Positions 46,501 through 58,515 of a DNA stretch of 64,000 bases are shown here, one piece after another (position 1 is the first letter of the stretch; the number at the start of each line of letters is the position of its first letter). This DNA comes from Juglans regia (Eukaryota > Streptophyta > Magnoliopsida > Fagales > Juglandaceae), in assembly GCF_001411555.2 (NCBI RefSeq), contig NC_049905.1, positions 14,818,586 through 14,882,585 of the forward strand, in the 5' to 3' direction. Position numbers and translations under genes: made by a program. The notes under the pieces are model-generated. The model saw only the letters and a program-made list of their open reading frames with translations, did no database searches and had not been told where the DNA came from.

Positions 46501-48032
46501 CAAAACTTCCAAAACATAACATACTCTCCAGTTTCACGCCCAGAATGACCTTTCCATGGTTAAAAATACTTTTGACCGATCAAATGAGCATGAAATGAGA
46601 CTAATAAGATATCCACGGAAACTAGACTCAAAGACGAACAACTTATATGAGGAGTAATCGTGAGATAATACCTACAAGGGATCACAAATAGCCACGCAAA
46701 AATACCCATAAATCTGCCCGAGAGAGCTCTTTTGGGTTTCTCTCTAAGAACGGGGGAAATAAGTGATAAAATGGAGAGAAGTGTGTCTTGCACGACTTTA
46801 GACTTCTGGAGGGGAAGTTATGGGCTTGAATGACCCTTGATTGGAGGTGGCTATGTGACATAAAGTGGAGAATAGAGAGGGGCAGAGACTGCCTGCAGCA
46901 GCTGTGAAAGATGGAAGTTGATGGAGTGGATTTCTCCTTCACATCAAGGCACTATTGGGTGCAGCCAATGGAAGTGGATGGTCTGCCATGTGGGGGAGGA
47001 AACTTCTCCAAGAAGCTTTGCCAAGGTGGCCAATTTCGTGGGCCTTGGTGGGCCCCATCAAGTGGGCTTCAATTTGGGCTTTAAATGGGGTTTGGTTAGG
47101 GTTTGAGATGCTAACAAGCCCAAAATCAATTTTTCTTGGCCCAAACAAATTCCCAAGGTTTAAAAGGTTGAATAATGATGTCCTAACAAGGATTTGATTA
47201 ATTAATAGCATGTGGAAGTGATTTAATCAAGTGATTAAACACAATGCTAGAAATCGGATTAAAAACGGTTTGGAGGCCAACTTTAGGGTTTGGGAAAACT
47301 ATTTAGGGTTTTGGTTTCAACCAAGTTTTTGGGGTTTCAATTGGATTCCAACCATTTAGGGTTTTGCTAGGGTTGAAACCCTCTTTGGTCTGGCACAATT
47401 TGGTTGAACAGATGAAACACAGCTTTGCTTAGGTGGCATAATCTCACACCTTGATTCCTTCACAAATCTATCTAATGGATCTTCTTTGTACCAAGTGTCT
47501 AATACCATTTACTATGTGTGGCTAAGATCTTACCAAGTGTCCAAATAAAACTTCTCTAACCTAATTTGGACATTTCACACTATGATTTTGAAAACACTGC
47601 AATGGGTGCGCTTATCGAGGTTACTATTCACTCTAAAAAGAAACATAATAAACTTAGGACTAAAAATTTCTAAATATTCATATTAACCTATAGTGAAAAT
47701 CGTTCACCGAAATTCAACCCCGAAGTACCCCTAAAAAATAATTTCACAATTTCCAACAGACATTTCGTCCGAAATTATGAAAATAGGCTATTGCGCTATA
47801 AAATCTTAAATAATGCACTGAGTCTAATGGCATAGACCATAACTCATTCTGACACTTCTAACTATCTCAAATAATTAAACCCATAAATCTAGCACCATAG
47901 AGAGTGATAACACTGATCATGATGACAGACTAAAACCTAAGCGATTGGTCGATTCGTAAAAACTTATGGGTTTTCACGAGATTCCTAAAGTCAATAGAAA
48001 TTCCACCAATGAATTTCTAGTGGGCTATTACA
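43536..48032 (-). mobile_element. Solo LTR C2 (long-LTR Ty3 type, 4.50 kb)
   Basis: Termini TGTGACGCCA and GGCTATTACA are flanked by GAGTA at 43531-43535 and 48033-48037. It has no coding frame of note. It matches C1 at both ends and carries about 1.5 kb extra in the middle (roughly 44810-46630), so C1 is the deleted form. It contains AACATGAC-rich stretches (44090-44300, 44940-45230), the CCACAGTTGTTGTGG palindromes (44456-44600) and AT-rich sequence. Confidence 0.8.
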
Positions 48033-48037
48033 GAGTA

Positions 48038-49186
48038 TTACATTGATTTTGTGCCAGGTGCGACAATTCCTAACCGACCTTTCTTGGAAAAACATGAGTC
48101 ATTGACACACTTAAAGGGACAAGGTAAGTTGTTGACTAGAATGCATGCTAAGCGGAAGGATTGTATTGAAACTTTTCCTCATGTATTCAAACACACACAA
48201 GGTATGAAAAATTTTGTGGTTGATACTTTAGCAAAAAGGTATGTCATTGCCTTCATTTTAGATGCAAAATTCTTAAGACATGAATATGATAAGGAATTGC
48301 ATGCTAATGATGATGACTTTGCTAGTGTATATGGAACATGTGAGAAAGCATCTTTTGGTAAGTTCTATAAATTAGATTGGTACTTGTTTAGAAAGAATAG
48401 ATTTTGTGTGCCTACTACTAGTTTTATGCGTAAGTTGCTTGTGTGTGATGGACATACTCGTTTGTTGGATAACCTTGGTGTAAGGAAGACTTTTGTTGTG
48501 TTGCATGAATGTTTGTGGGAATATCATTTGCCATTCAAAGACGTGTGGCATGAACGTTTGTGGAAGTATCATTTGTCATTCATTGATGTATTGCATGAAC
48601 ATTTGTGGGAGTATCATTTGCCATACATTGACGTGTTGCATGAACGTTTGCGGGAGTATCATTTGCGTTTCATTGAGTTTGCATATAATTGAAGTGGTCA
48701 TTCTGGTGAAAATAAGATTTCAGACATGTTGCATGAACATTTATGGGAGTATCATTTGCCATTCATTGACTTGTTGCATGAACGTTTGTGGGAGTATCAT
48801 TTGTCATTCATTGAGTTTGCGTATTGGAGTGGTCATTTTGGTTCGAGGAAGACTTTAGATGTGCTTCATAAACATTTGTGGGAGTATTGTTTGCCATTCA
48901 TTGAGTTTACATATAATTGGAGTGTTCATGCTACTACTAAATTTTCACCAATTGAAATTGTTTGTATACTTAATCAATTTCCTCCTTCAGATTTAAAGTC
49001 TTTACCAGTTGATGATAGGAGTAGCTTGGATGGACTATTCCAAATTCTTGAACAAATTAATGAAAATGCATATCTAATGGATCTTCCAGGTAAGTATTAT
49101 GTTTCTACTATTTTCAATGTTACTAACCATTTTCCCTTTGATCCAGGTGGAGATTAGAGGTCGAATCATTTTGAGGAGAGGGGGAA
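48038..49186 (+). pseudogene. Y2 pol remnant with 45-bp repeats
   Basis: It continues the RT N-terminal piece across C2 and shows the same fusion to the RNase H end ([18 protein letters not shown]). The linker to integrase follows, then an array of seven 45-bp units (four at 48498-48677, three more to 48903). The integrase C-terminal region ends in the purine tract before 49187. The integrase core is missing. Confidence 0.8.
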
Positions 49187-49508
49187 TGATGGGAACCAAG
49201 ATGGGCCTAGTTTTAAAGATCATTTGCAATTTCCAGATGGGCCAAGAAGATCAAGGCGACAATGCAAGGATTGATGCAATCCACTTGGGACAAGTTTAGC
49301 AAGAGCCCAACATTCAAGATGGGGCTTGAAGGATGAAGATCCAGTTTTAATTCATTTGATCAGCTACGGAAGAGGGCAACGACAAGACTTAAAGGCTTTG
49401 GGCTCTTGAAGGGTTTCAACTTATTTAATTCATTTAAAGAACTTATTTTATTAGTTTAGAATAATTGAGTGTATTATGGGAAGCACTTAATGGGACCTAT
49501 GCAAGGGC
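49187..49508 (+). repeat. Family A LTR, 5' part
   Basis: It starts TGATGGGAACC after a purine tract and breaks off inside the conserved GCAAGGGCATG segment, where sequence switches to minus-strand LTR. About 40% of a full LTR is present. Confidence 0.75.
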
Positions 49509-49685
49509 ACTGGTTCTTCTTCTTTCAGACCCATCTTCAGTGTTGGGCTCTTGCTGGCTTCATCCCAAGTGGATTGCACCAATCCTTGCATTGATTCCTT
49601 GATCTTCTTGGCCCTTGATCTTGTAATTGGCCCATCTGGAACTTACAAAGGATCTTTAAGAGTAGGCCCACCTTGGTTCCTATCA
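49509..49685 (-). repeat. Coding-type family A LTR fragment (minus)
   Basis: On the minus strand it starts TGATAGGAACC at 49685 and gives the first ~177 bp of the W-type LTR. It is cut at 49509 by the plus-strand LTR fragment, forming an inverted LTR junction. Confidence 0.75.
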
Positions 49686-49970
49686 AAACCCAATTATTCT
49701 AAACTAATAAAATAAATTCTTTAAATGATTTAAATAAATTGAAACCCTTCAAGAGCCCAAAGCCTTTAAGTCTTGTCGTTGCCCTCTTCCATTGCTGATC
49801 AAATGAATCAAAACTGGATCTTCATCCTTCAAGCCCATCTTGAATCTTGGGCTCTTGCTAAACTCGTCCCAAGTGGATTGCATCAATCCTTGCATTGTCT
49901 CCTTGATCTTCTTGACCCTTCTGGAAGTTGCAGATGATCTTGAAGACTAGGCTCATCTTGGTTCCTATCA
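49686..49970 (-). repeat. 5' LTR fragment of X (285 bp)
   Basis: On the minus strand it starts TGATAGGAACC at 49970, directly beside the TGAAT duplication and LINE sequence. It ends at 49686, where the W-type LTR fragment begins. With the LTR terminus at 21493 it defines the outer limits of X. Confidence 0.8.
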
Positions 49971-52900
49971 TGAATTCTCCATTTTCATTGCCTCTCCACA
50001 CCAATTGATCTTGTTGACTGCCTTGGCTGATTGGAATTTGGCTAATAAGGTCTGCTTCTTGGCTATTGAAGATTGCTTTAATTAAAAGGATATTCCATTC
50101 CTTTGTATTAGCTTGTATAAGAGCCTCTACTTTAGCATCATTCCCCAATAGATTAATTCCACTTTGAGGCTTGTACAATGTTGGTTGAGGCAGCCATGGA
50201 TCTGTCCAAATTCTAATTGAGTTGCCATTACCAATTCTCCATATAATCCCTTGTTGAAATAGGTCTCTAGCAGATAAGATGCTTCTCCAAATATATGATG
50301 GATTGCTACCCATTTTAGGCTTGAATAAATTTGAGTGAGGAAAATATTTACTCTGCAAAACTTTAGAAGCTAAAGAGTTTGGATATTTACGTATCCTCCA
50401 ACCTTTACTTTGCTAGCAAAGCAAGATTGAAGTTCTCAAAATCTCTAGATCCTAAACCCCATATCTCCTTGGACTTACTCATTTGAGACCAACTCAACCA
50501 GTTTAATTTTCTCTCTTGGTTTACCTAACCCCACCAGTATCTTCTCATCAGTTTTCTAAGTTGTTGCAGAAAGCCTTTAGGAAGTTTAAAAGCTCCCATA
50601 AAGTAAGTTGGGATGGCTTGGAGAACTGATTTTATCAAAATTTCTCTCCCTGCTTGTGATAAAAACTTCAGCTTCCAGTTACTCATTTTGGCTCTAACTT
50701 TGTCTAAAATATTTTTAAAATCCTTGGTTCTTGATTTGCCGATCGAAGATGGAAGTCCATCCAAGATACTTCTCACATGAGCTTGTTATTTTGACCCTTA
50801 CTATTCAAGTGATGCTATTCCTTGTTGAGCTTTGTGTATTTTTGCTAAAAAAATAAAGATGACTTCTCTTTATTCAACCTCTGCCCTGAAGCTAATTCAT
50901 ATTGGCCTAATAGGTGAAGCAGCCTACTCCATTCCAAAGATAAAGCTTTACCAAATAGCAAGCTATCATCTACAAAAAATAGACGATTTATGTGAAGTTG
51001 ACATTTTGCCATTGGAAGACCAGTTATCTGCCTTGCACTTTCAGCCTTGTTGAGCACCTAACTTAGGGCTTCTGAGCATACAATGAATAGATAGGGTGAC
51101 AGTGGATCACCTTGTCTGCCTTGAGTTTTTTTTTTTTTTTTTTAAGGCAAAACAAACTCCATTTATTTATAACAGAACATTATAACTTTGACCTAAAACA
51201 TACAAAATACATACCAACTACTGCTTTTAAGGCTCCCCAATACACAAATTTCTTTGTGATTGACATGGTCTAGTTCATTGCTGTAACTCAGACAAACCGT
51301 CTGAGAGACAGCACTCTATCCTAAAACAGATTTAACAAACCCCACATTCTATTCTAATACAGAATTAAACAACCCCACACTCTGTCTAAGACGGAGTAGA
51401 AGACACACTCTATGGACAAAAATCCAAGAGACTCTATTTTTTTTTTAACCTAAAACAAAAGAAATGACAGAAAATGTAAAAGATACATCGGAAAATAGCG
51501 AATTACAGCTTGAAAAACTATAGACTAGCATTTTCAACCTTATAGGAAATAAAAAATGCAAACACCGAGACTATGGTGGTGCATGAGGGACACGCGCCAC
51601 CTTAGAAGTATAGTGGAATGTCAGGTCTGAAGAAACCGATGACCTTAGTTCTAGAAAAGTCGCACGTGGCAGCGATAGAGCTCCCTTTGCAGTCATCCAC
51701 GCTCGCAGTTTGGGCCACACGTGTGGCTCATGCGCCGCTCCGTTCAACAAGATTCTTCGTTCGTTTGAATGATCGACGCCATGGGAATCTTGCAGTGGGG
51801 CGCGTGGTGGTCGTCTAGCTCTAGAGAACAACATATTTGCATTTCACCCTACTACTGTGAACGAAAAAAAAAACAAAACCAGAAAAAATAAAAGAAAAAC
51901 TAGAGAGAAGAGGGAGGAGAGATGAGGGAGGGAGGGAGGAGCCAAAGCCCCCCTCTAGTATGAGTTTTTTGAGGGGGAGGGGGGGCTGTTGTGAACTTGT
52001 GTAGAGAGAAAAGGGAGAGAGTGAGAGGTAGGGTTTTACACAATCTATATTTCATCTAATACCTCGAGTAGGAGTGATGCTTGGTTGTGGAATTCCATTG
52101 ATTAAGAGTGAATATGAAACTGTGGTTACACACTTAAGAATGAGATCAATCCATCTTGCATGAAAATCCACCATTTCCATCACAACTTCAATAAAACTCC
52201 ATTCACATTTGTCATAAGCTTTGCTCATATCCAACTTAAGAGCCATACACCCATTAATCCCTTTCATTTTTCACTGCACAGTGTGCAAAGCTTCAAATGC
52301 AACTATAACATTATCTGCTATAAGTCTCCCTAGAATAAATGCACTTTGAGTTGGGGATATGATGTGAGGCAAAAAAAATTTCAATCTGTTGGCCAGCATC
52401 TTAGCCATTACTTTGTATAAAACATTACACAAATTAATGGGTCACAGTTCTGCGATAGTTTTGGGATCTTTTGTTTTTGGCATTAAGAATATGAAAGTCT
52501 CATTAATGACATTGTCCCAACTGTTTGTATTTAATGCCATTGTAATAGCTACACAAAGATCCTTACCTATTGTATCCCAATGTTGTTGAAAGAAACCAGC
52601 TGAGAATCCATCTAATCCGGGAGAACTCATGGGGTTCATTTGTAGAGCAGCTTCTTGTACTTCTGAAAAAACAAATTCTTTATAAGGTTGTTGTTCATCT
52701 CTTCTAAAATCATTGATGGCATTGATTCCACACATTGTTGTCGACCTGAGGGATTAGAAGTAGCATACAAATGAGTGAAAAAATTCTAAAAGGTCTGATT
52801 TATGCCTTGTGAAGAAGTATGGATATGACCCTCTCCATCACTTATCCTGTTGATAAAATTATTTTTTCTCCTTTGAGAAGCACAAGTGTGAAAGTATTTA

Positions 52901-53870
52901 GTATTCCTCTCCCCCATTTTTAAGCCATCCTTTTTTTTTTTTTATCTTTGTTTCCATTTTAATTCCTCTTGCTCCAATATGAAATTAACTTGTTTCTAAA
53001 TCTATTTTATTTCATCCTGAGCTATCCCGGGTTCATCTCTTGAAGTTGTTGACTTTGCCTAACTAATCCTCAATGTCTTCTCTAGTATCCTTCTCTTGGA
53101 TCTTGTTCCAGTTGATTAAACAGGTTTTACAGCTATTAAGATTGTGTGAGAGTGCTGCCATAGTCCTGACAGCTCTATCAATACCATTCCATGATTCATT
53201 TATTATAGCTTTGCAGTCATTATTTAGACCCCAACTAAACTCATATCTAAAAATTCTTGGTCTCCTTCTAGTAGGTTGTAGCTAAGTACTCAGATTTATT
53301 AAAAGAAGGTTGTGATCTGATGAACATGCTGCTAAATTAGAGACTAAAATGGCTTCAAACAAACTTGTGCATTGAGTATTTGCAAATACCCTATCTAACC
53401 ATTCCTTAGTAAAGTCAGGTCCTTCTCTGTTGTTTGACCAAGTGTATTTAGTGCCAATGTAGCCCATATCACTTAAATCACTATCTTGCAAAAGCTTGTC
53501 TAAAACCCTCCATCTGAGCAAAAGGTTGATGTGGTCCCCCATATTTCTCATGTTGATTGATTATTTCATTAAAATCTCCCATGCACAGCCATGGTCTATT
53601 GTCCAGAGGTCGTAAAACCCTTAGAAGCTGCCAGCTTCCTTCTTTTTTTATAGCCATTGGATTTCCATAAAACCCTATTAGTCTCCAAGGATTCCCAAGT
53701 TGTGGATCAGAAACTTTGATAGAAATGTGAGAGTAAGTATAGGTTTCAACTTCTATATCAAAATTAGAGCTCCACATCATTCCCAACCCCCCACTACTTC
53801 CTCTAATATTTACAGTAAAACTTCTATCAAAACCTATTTTGTTCCTAATTCTCTCAATCCTTTCCCCCGA
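49971..53870 (-). pseudogene. L1-type LINE ORF2: endonuclease, RT and connection (5' part of split LINE)
   Basis: Reading leftwards on the minus strand: the endonuclease region (IGFYGNP..., RPWLCMGDFNEI) is near 53867-53282. The RT N-terminal part is near 52735-52440 (MSSPGLDGFSAGFF). The first catalytic Asp region (MALKLDMSKAYDKCEWSFI) is at 52250-52190. RT is then interrupted by retroposed element E1, and RQGDPLSPYLF and FFVDDSLLF follow at 51110-50860. Next come KMSNWKLKFLSQAGREILIKS and IWRIGNGNSIRIWTDPWLP, ending at NENGEF, where X inserted. The continuation is at 20440-21492. Many stops and frameshifts show it is dead. The 5' end is cut at about 53870 by repeat B. Confidence 0.88.
51127..52054 (-). 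mobile_element. Retroposed LINE-derived element E1 inside the LINE RT
   Basis: It starts with a run of T on the plus strand (51127-51142), the poly(A) tail of a minus-strand retroposon. Degraded target duplications flank it: TCTGCC...TTGAGT (51115-51126) and TCTAATACCTCGAGT (52055-52069). The LINE RT frame continues from one flank to the other. It contains no ORF2, so it is probably an internally deleted LINE or another short retroposon. A relative is at 14077-14764. Confidence 0.7.
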
Positions 53871-55887
53871 GCTTTTGGTTTCAATGAGGAAGAGGATTTA
53901 TGGGCACTTTTGCTTCACCATAACTGTTCGAGGGTTCCTAAGCCCTCAACAAGGCGCCATCGAGCGTCAGCAAACCTCACCGCTCCCACCACCAGCTCCA
54001 CCTCCCTCCTACTAGCTCCCCCATCCCAGTATCTCTCTCCCACGCTCCCTCTTCCTCTCCCTCGACAGTGCACAGCCCGAATGGGCTTGGTGCTCACTGC
54101 ACCGCAGTGTGCTGCCCAATAGCGCCACCACCTCTACGGCAGCTTCCCCTCCCACAGGCCATCATCCTCCAGCAAGCTCGGCCTCTATCTCGCCGTCGTT
54201 TGCTCCCTCGAAGTCCACCTCCTCCATACACAAGTTCTTACACCCACGGCGGAGCTCCACCTCCTATGGCCACCGCACCACCACTGGGACCTCCCTTGGC
54301 CACCAACCACATCTCCTAGCCATCCCCACATCCAACCAAGCCACCATGCATGCTCACCTTCCCTCACTCTCTCACGGACGCCTACTTCCCCTTAGGCCAC
54401 CACCACCACTGTATGCCTTCACCCACGGCGTGTGACCACCATCTCTAGCCTCCTCCAACCACCACCGGCCCATCCCAACTGCCCATAGCCCAGATCTGCC
54501 ACCCATGCATGCACACTCTCTCTCACTCTCTCACGGGCTTCTCCCCCTCTCACACGGTCATTCCTCCCTCCACCACAGTGGGCCTCCGTACCACCACCAC
54601 CGAGAGCCTCCACGGCTCCACCAGCAGCATCCCTTGACCTTCCTTAGCCGAACCCTAGGTCCAAACCACACCTTTATGTGGTGACTAGCCACTACACGTG
54701 ATGGACAGCCACTGTACGTGGCTAGCCGCCACGCACGACCCTTCCGGTGTCATCAACCGTGACGGTCAACGAGAAACGCACTGGTTATCCCGTCGATGGT
54801 ATAACCCTCTATCCCTCGTTATTTATGTTATTAGTTGATTGGTTAGGTTGTGGATTGTGCTGTTAGTATTGTGGGGTTTGCTATGTAGTGTGGTGATGTT
54901 ATGTGATGTGTTGTGTATGTGAAGTGTTGGGCATATCTGTGAAGTATGGTTATGGAGTATGTGCTGTAATGGTGACGTGGCGTTGTGTGGAATGGGAAGA
55001 GTACACATGGAGTGTACTCTGTGAGGCGTAGCATGTGTGAATAGAGTACACGTGGAGTGTGTACTGAATTGATGCATGCACCATATGGCGTGTACGCCAT
55101 AGTGGTGATGTGGCGTAGCATGTGAGAATGGAGTATGCGTGGAGGCTACTCCATGAGGTGCAGCGATACACCATGTGGTGTGTCACAGAGATAAGGATGG
55201 TTGAGTGGTTGATAGGCGTAAGGCATGGTGAGTAGTGTCGGCAACTGTGGAACAGTGTCTCAAAGTAGTCATGGTGTAGCCTGTAGTCTGAGGTGACAAG
55301 TGTCACCGTGTTGGATTTATGGCTAGGAGTATGGGTAAAGTAGCGGAACAAGTGTACGCAGCGAAAACATGACTGGGGAATGTCACGAAGTGACATGACT
55401 ATTGACAGTCGTGCTTGCGATGGGTGAACTATTAGTGTATGAATGGCGTAACAGGAACATGATGAGATGTCACAATGTGATAGGAGTACGTGAGGAACCG
55501 TACTCATGATGAGTTAGGAGTTGACATAGCAGGATGTTGGGTGACACGACAAGGTCACGGTGTAGCTTGGGAATAGTCTTGAGCTGTATGATGTGATGTA
55601 AGATGTAGTTGTGAATGGAGTCTTGTGATGTTAAGTGTTGGGATGAACTACCAAAAATGACGGGTAGCATGAAGAGACATGCTAGCCGAGTTAAGAGAAG
55701 GTTGGTATCGGAGTATGGCCCTTGTCCCTACGAGCCGATGATCAACAAGTTTTATGTTGGTCTCAGGTGTTAAAGAGGGTAAGGTACATGTGTAATCTGG
55801 TTAGACACATTTACTAGACGAATTCTCCATATGTAATGGGTAATCCGTCCTGAGCATAGTTGCACGATGCTTAAGCATCAGAGTTGG
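53871..55887 (+). mobile_element. Repeat B, inverted copy 2
   Basis: No gene is recognised. The sequence matches the reverse complement of about 4.0-6.05 kb. For example, the ATTACACATGTACCTTA region at 4093 pairs with 55774-55795, and GATACCAACCTTCTCTTAA at 4180 with 55690-55715. The GC-rich zone (53930-54700) has chance open frames on both strands. Part of the 90-bp repeat is present near 55020-55160. The left end meets the truncated LINE and the right end meets the 5' LTR of W. Orientation is opposite to copy 1. Confidence 0.6.
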
Positions 55888-56726
55888 TGAGAGGAACCAA
55901 GGTGGGCCTACTCTTAAAGATCCTTTGCAAGTTCCAGATGGGCCAATTACAAGATCAAGGGCCAAGAAGATCAAGGAAGCAATGCAAGGATTGGTGCAAT
56001 CCACTTGGGATGAAGCCAGCAAGAGCCCAACACTGAAGATGGGTCTGAAAGAAGAAGAACCAGTTTTGATCCACATGATTCAAAGCTGTGGATGACATGA
56101 CTTAGAGATACGGCCTATTGTAATTGGAGGCTTCCAATTTGGTTAAATGATTTATTTTACTAGTTTAGAATAAGTGGGCTTGAAGATGCTTGGCTCACAT
56201 GTCTTATTTCTTATGAACTATGTTTTTGGGAAGGCCTTGTATTTTGGCCAATGGCTTATTTGGAAAGCTACTTTTTAGGAACTAGGGTTTCATCAATTTA
56301 TTGTAGGGGTTACTATAGCCAAGCGTACTGTAGCCGGTACTGTTCATCAAGAGTAATTTTGGGTAAAAGGGGCCTTATTTTGGCTAGGGTTTTGATTCGG
56401 TTTGGGTTTAAAAACTCTTTGTAGCCTCATTTGAGAGATTAGACAAGATTGAATTTTATTTGTGAGTTGAGTTTTCTCCTCTTGTTCTTGATTGAACTCT
56501 TGAACTTATCAAAGGTAAATCACAACCTTTGTGGCGTTCCTCCTTTGTAATCTGGGTTCTTGAGACGGGTTCTTCAATGGGTCTAGATTTTAATATAATC
56601 TAGGTTCTTGAAACGAGTTCTCATCGGGTCTAGATTCTCCATCCTTGACTTGATTTTTTGGCTTTCTTGGGGAGTTTTCAAATTGATTGTGGGTTCAAGA
56701 GAATTCATTCCCACGGGTTCATATCA
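55888..56726 (+). repeat. 5' LTR of W
   Basis: 839 bp from TGAGAGGAACC to GGTTCATATCA. It contains a ~100-bp segment (about 56098-56202) absent from the 3' LTR. The primer-binding site TGGTATTCAGAGC follows at 56729, and the leader runs to 57442. Confidence 0.85.
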
Positions 56727-57442
56727 TTTGGTATTCAGAGCAAGGTTTCGAATCAGGTCTGATTCTATCTTTTATTTCTTGCATATTTAATTCTAGGTTT
56801 TCATTGTTCTAGGATTGATTACAAAAAAAAAAAATAGTGGGGGCTAGCAGATTTCTTCACAATTGTTAGGGTTGCTGAAATTCATTGTTCTAGGGTTTGT
56901 GTTGGCTGAAATCTCTTGTTCTAGGGGCTGTCGTATATCACTTGCCCTAGGGTTTTTGAGTTATTGTTAAGGTTTTCTCAACTGCTTATTCTTAATTGTG
57001 ATCAAATCAGTTGGTGAAAGGAAAAGAAAAAAAAAATCGTGGAAAAAAAAAATTCCAAGATTTTTTCTTGGGCCTTATCATCAAAGGGGGTGATTCTAGT
57101 TGGTATCTTGTCTTATAGTTACTGTTTCATTCATATAATTTCCTTGATTCTTGTGTCATTTTTTTTTCATTTCTTCCGTGTTTTTCTTGTTCTTGTTTCT
57201 TGGACCTAATTACTAGTTGGGATAAAACAAGGTTGCTTTGTCTTGATTGAGTCAATTAGTTCTTAAAGAACTTGAGTGGGAAAACTCTTGAGGTAAAAAA
57301 CGCGAGTGTGAGACTATTATCGGAAAAAAACCAATTAAGAGTGAAACACGAGTGGAGTGTCATTATTCAAGTGTAAACACGTAAGAGAGTGTGTGAGGTT
57401 TACCTTTTTTGCCACTAACATTCTTTTGTGTAGCACCTGATA

Positions 57443-58515
57443 ATGTCTCATTGGAGTAGCGCATCACCAAGGGGGAGAGCAGATAACTCATCCTTTGTGT
57501 TGCAAGCCATGCAACAACAGTTTGAGCGGTTGAACTTGGTGTTGGGTGAAGCGAGGGATAGGATGGATCATCAAGAAGCAGAGATTAGAAATCTACAAGG
57601 TGGGAGGGACAGGAGGCGACGTGAGCATAGAGTTGAAAATCAGTATGAGAATGAAGGAGATGGTGAGGATGAGGAAGTCTTAGCATCTGACGTTGGGTCG
57701 GGTAGAAATAGAAGAGTTAGGCATGAAAGAGGATTTGAGGGGAATCTAAGGGGTCGGGATGGTGTAGATAGAGACCTTGGTAGCATCAAAATAAAAATAC
57801 CACCTTTCCAAGGTAGAACTGACCCTGAAATTTATCTAGAGTGGGAGAAAAAAATAGAGTTGGTGTTTGATTGTCATAATTACTCTGAGGAGAAGAAAGT
57901 GAAGTTGGCAGTAATTGAATTCACTGATTATGCTATTATTTGGTAGGATCAATTAGTGACCAATAGGAGGAGGAATTATGAGAGGCCTATAGAGACATGG
58001 GGAGAGTTGAAAGCTCTCATGAGGCGGAGATTTGTTCCTAGCCATTACTATAGAGACCTTTACCAGAAATTACAAAATCTTACACAAGGGTCTAGGAGTG
58101 TGGAGGATTACCATAAGGAGATGGAGGTGGCGATGATTCGGGCTAATGTAGAGGAGGACCGAGAGGCCACCATGGCTAGATTTTTGAGTGGTTTGAATAG
58201 GGACATAGCCAATTTAATTGAATTGTAGCATTATGTGAAGATAGAGAACATGGTGCACATGGCTATGAAGGTGGAGAGGCAATTAAAGAAAAAAGGGACA
58301 GCAAGGTACACTTCGGTTTCTAGCACTACTTGGAAATCAAAATGGGATAGGAATGATCTAGCTGAAGCAAAAAGAAAGACCGAACCACCTAAGGGAAATG
58401 ATGAGGGAACTAGCAACAAACCCAAGGTAGAATCCCAACCTTCACGGAATAGAGATATCAAATATTTTAAGTGTTTGGGTTCAGGGCACATTGTTTCTCA
58501 ATGTTCAAATAGGAG
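57443..58515 (+). pseudogene. Family A gag of W with zinc knuckle
   Basis: It starts at ATG 57443 (MSHWSSASPRGR). A Gln-rich N-terminal segment and an Arg-rich stretch (RDRRRREHR) are followed by the Gag core ([36 protein letters not shown]). The knuckle reads YFKCLGSGHIVSQC, with the first Cys replaced by Tyr. TAG stops replace a Trp codon near 57944 and a Gln codon near 58226. Gag would assemble particles in the cytoplasm; this copy cannot make it whole. Confidence 0.85.

Larger units (their letters stand above)
21493..49970 (-). mobile_element. Outer boundaries of minus-strand family A element X and its nested cargo
   Basis: The left end (TGATATGAACC on the plus strand) and right end (GGTTCCTATCA) are the two LTR termini of a minus-strand family A element, flanked by TGAAT at 21488-21492 and 49971-49975. 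LINE sequence continues from one flank to the other across the site. X itself is represented by its 3' LTR (21493-25219), internal pieces (25220-26178 and 31855-33150) and a 285-bp piece of the 5' LTR (49686-49970). The rest of the interval is later insertions and rearranged family A sequence. Confidence 0.8.

Noticed and set aside
21488..49975. A host gene hidden between the LINE halves
   Set aside because: All substantial frames there belong to Ty3 gag or pol, LTR low-complexity sequence or their antisense shadows.
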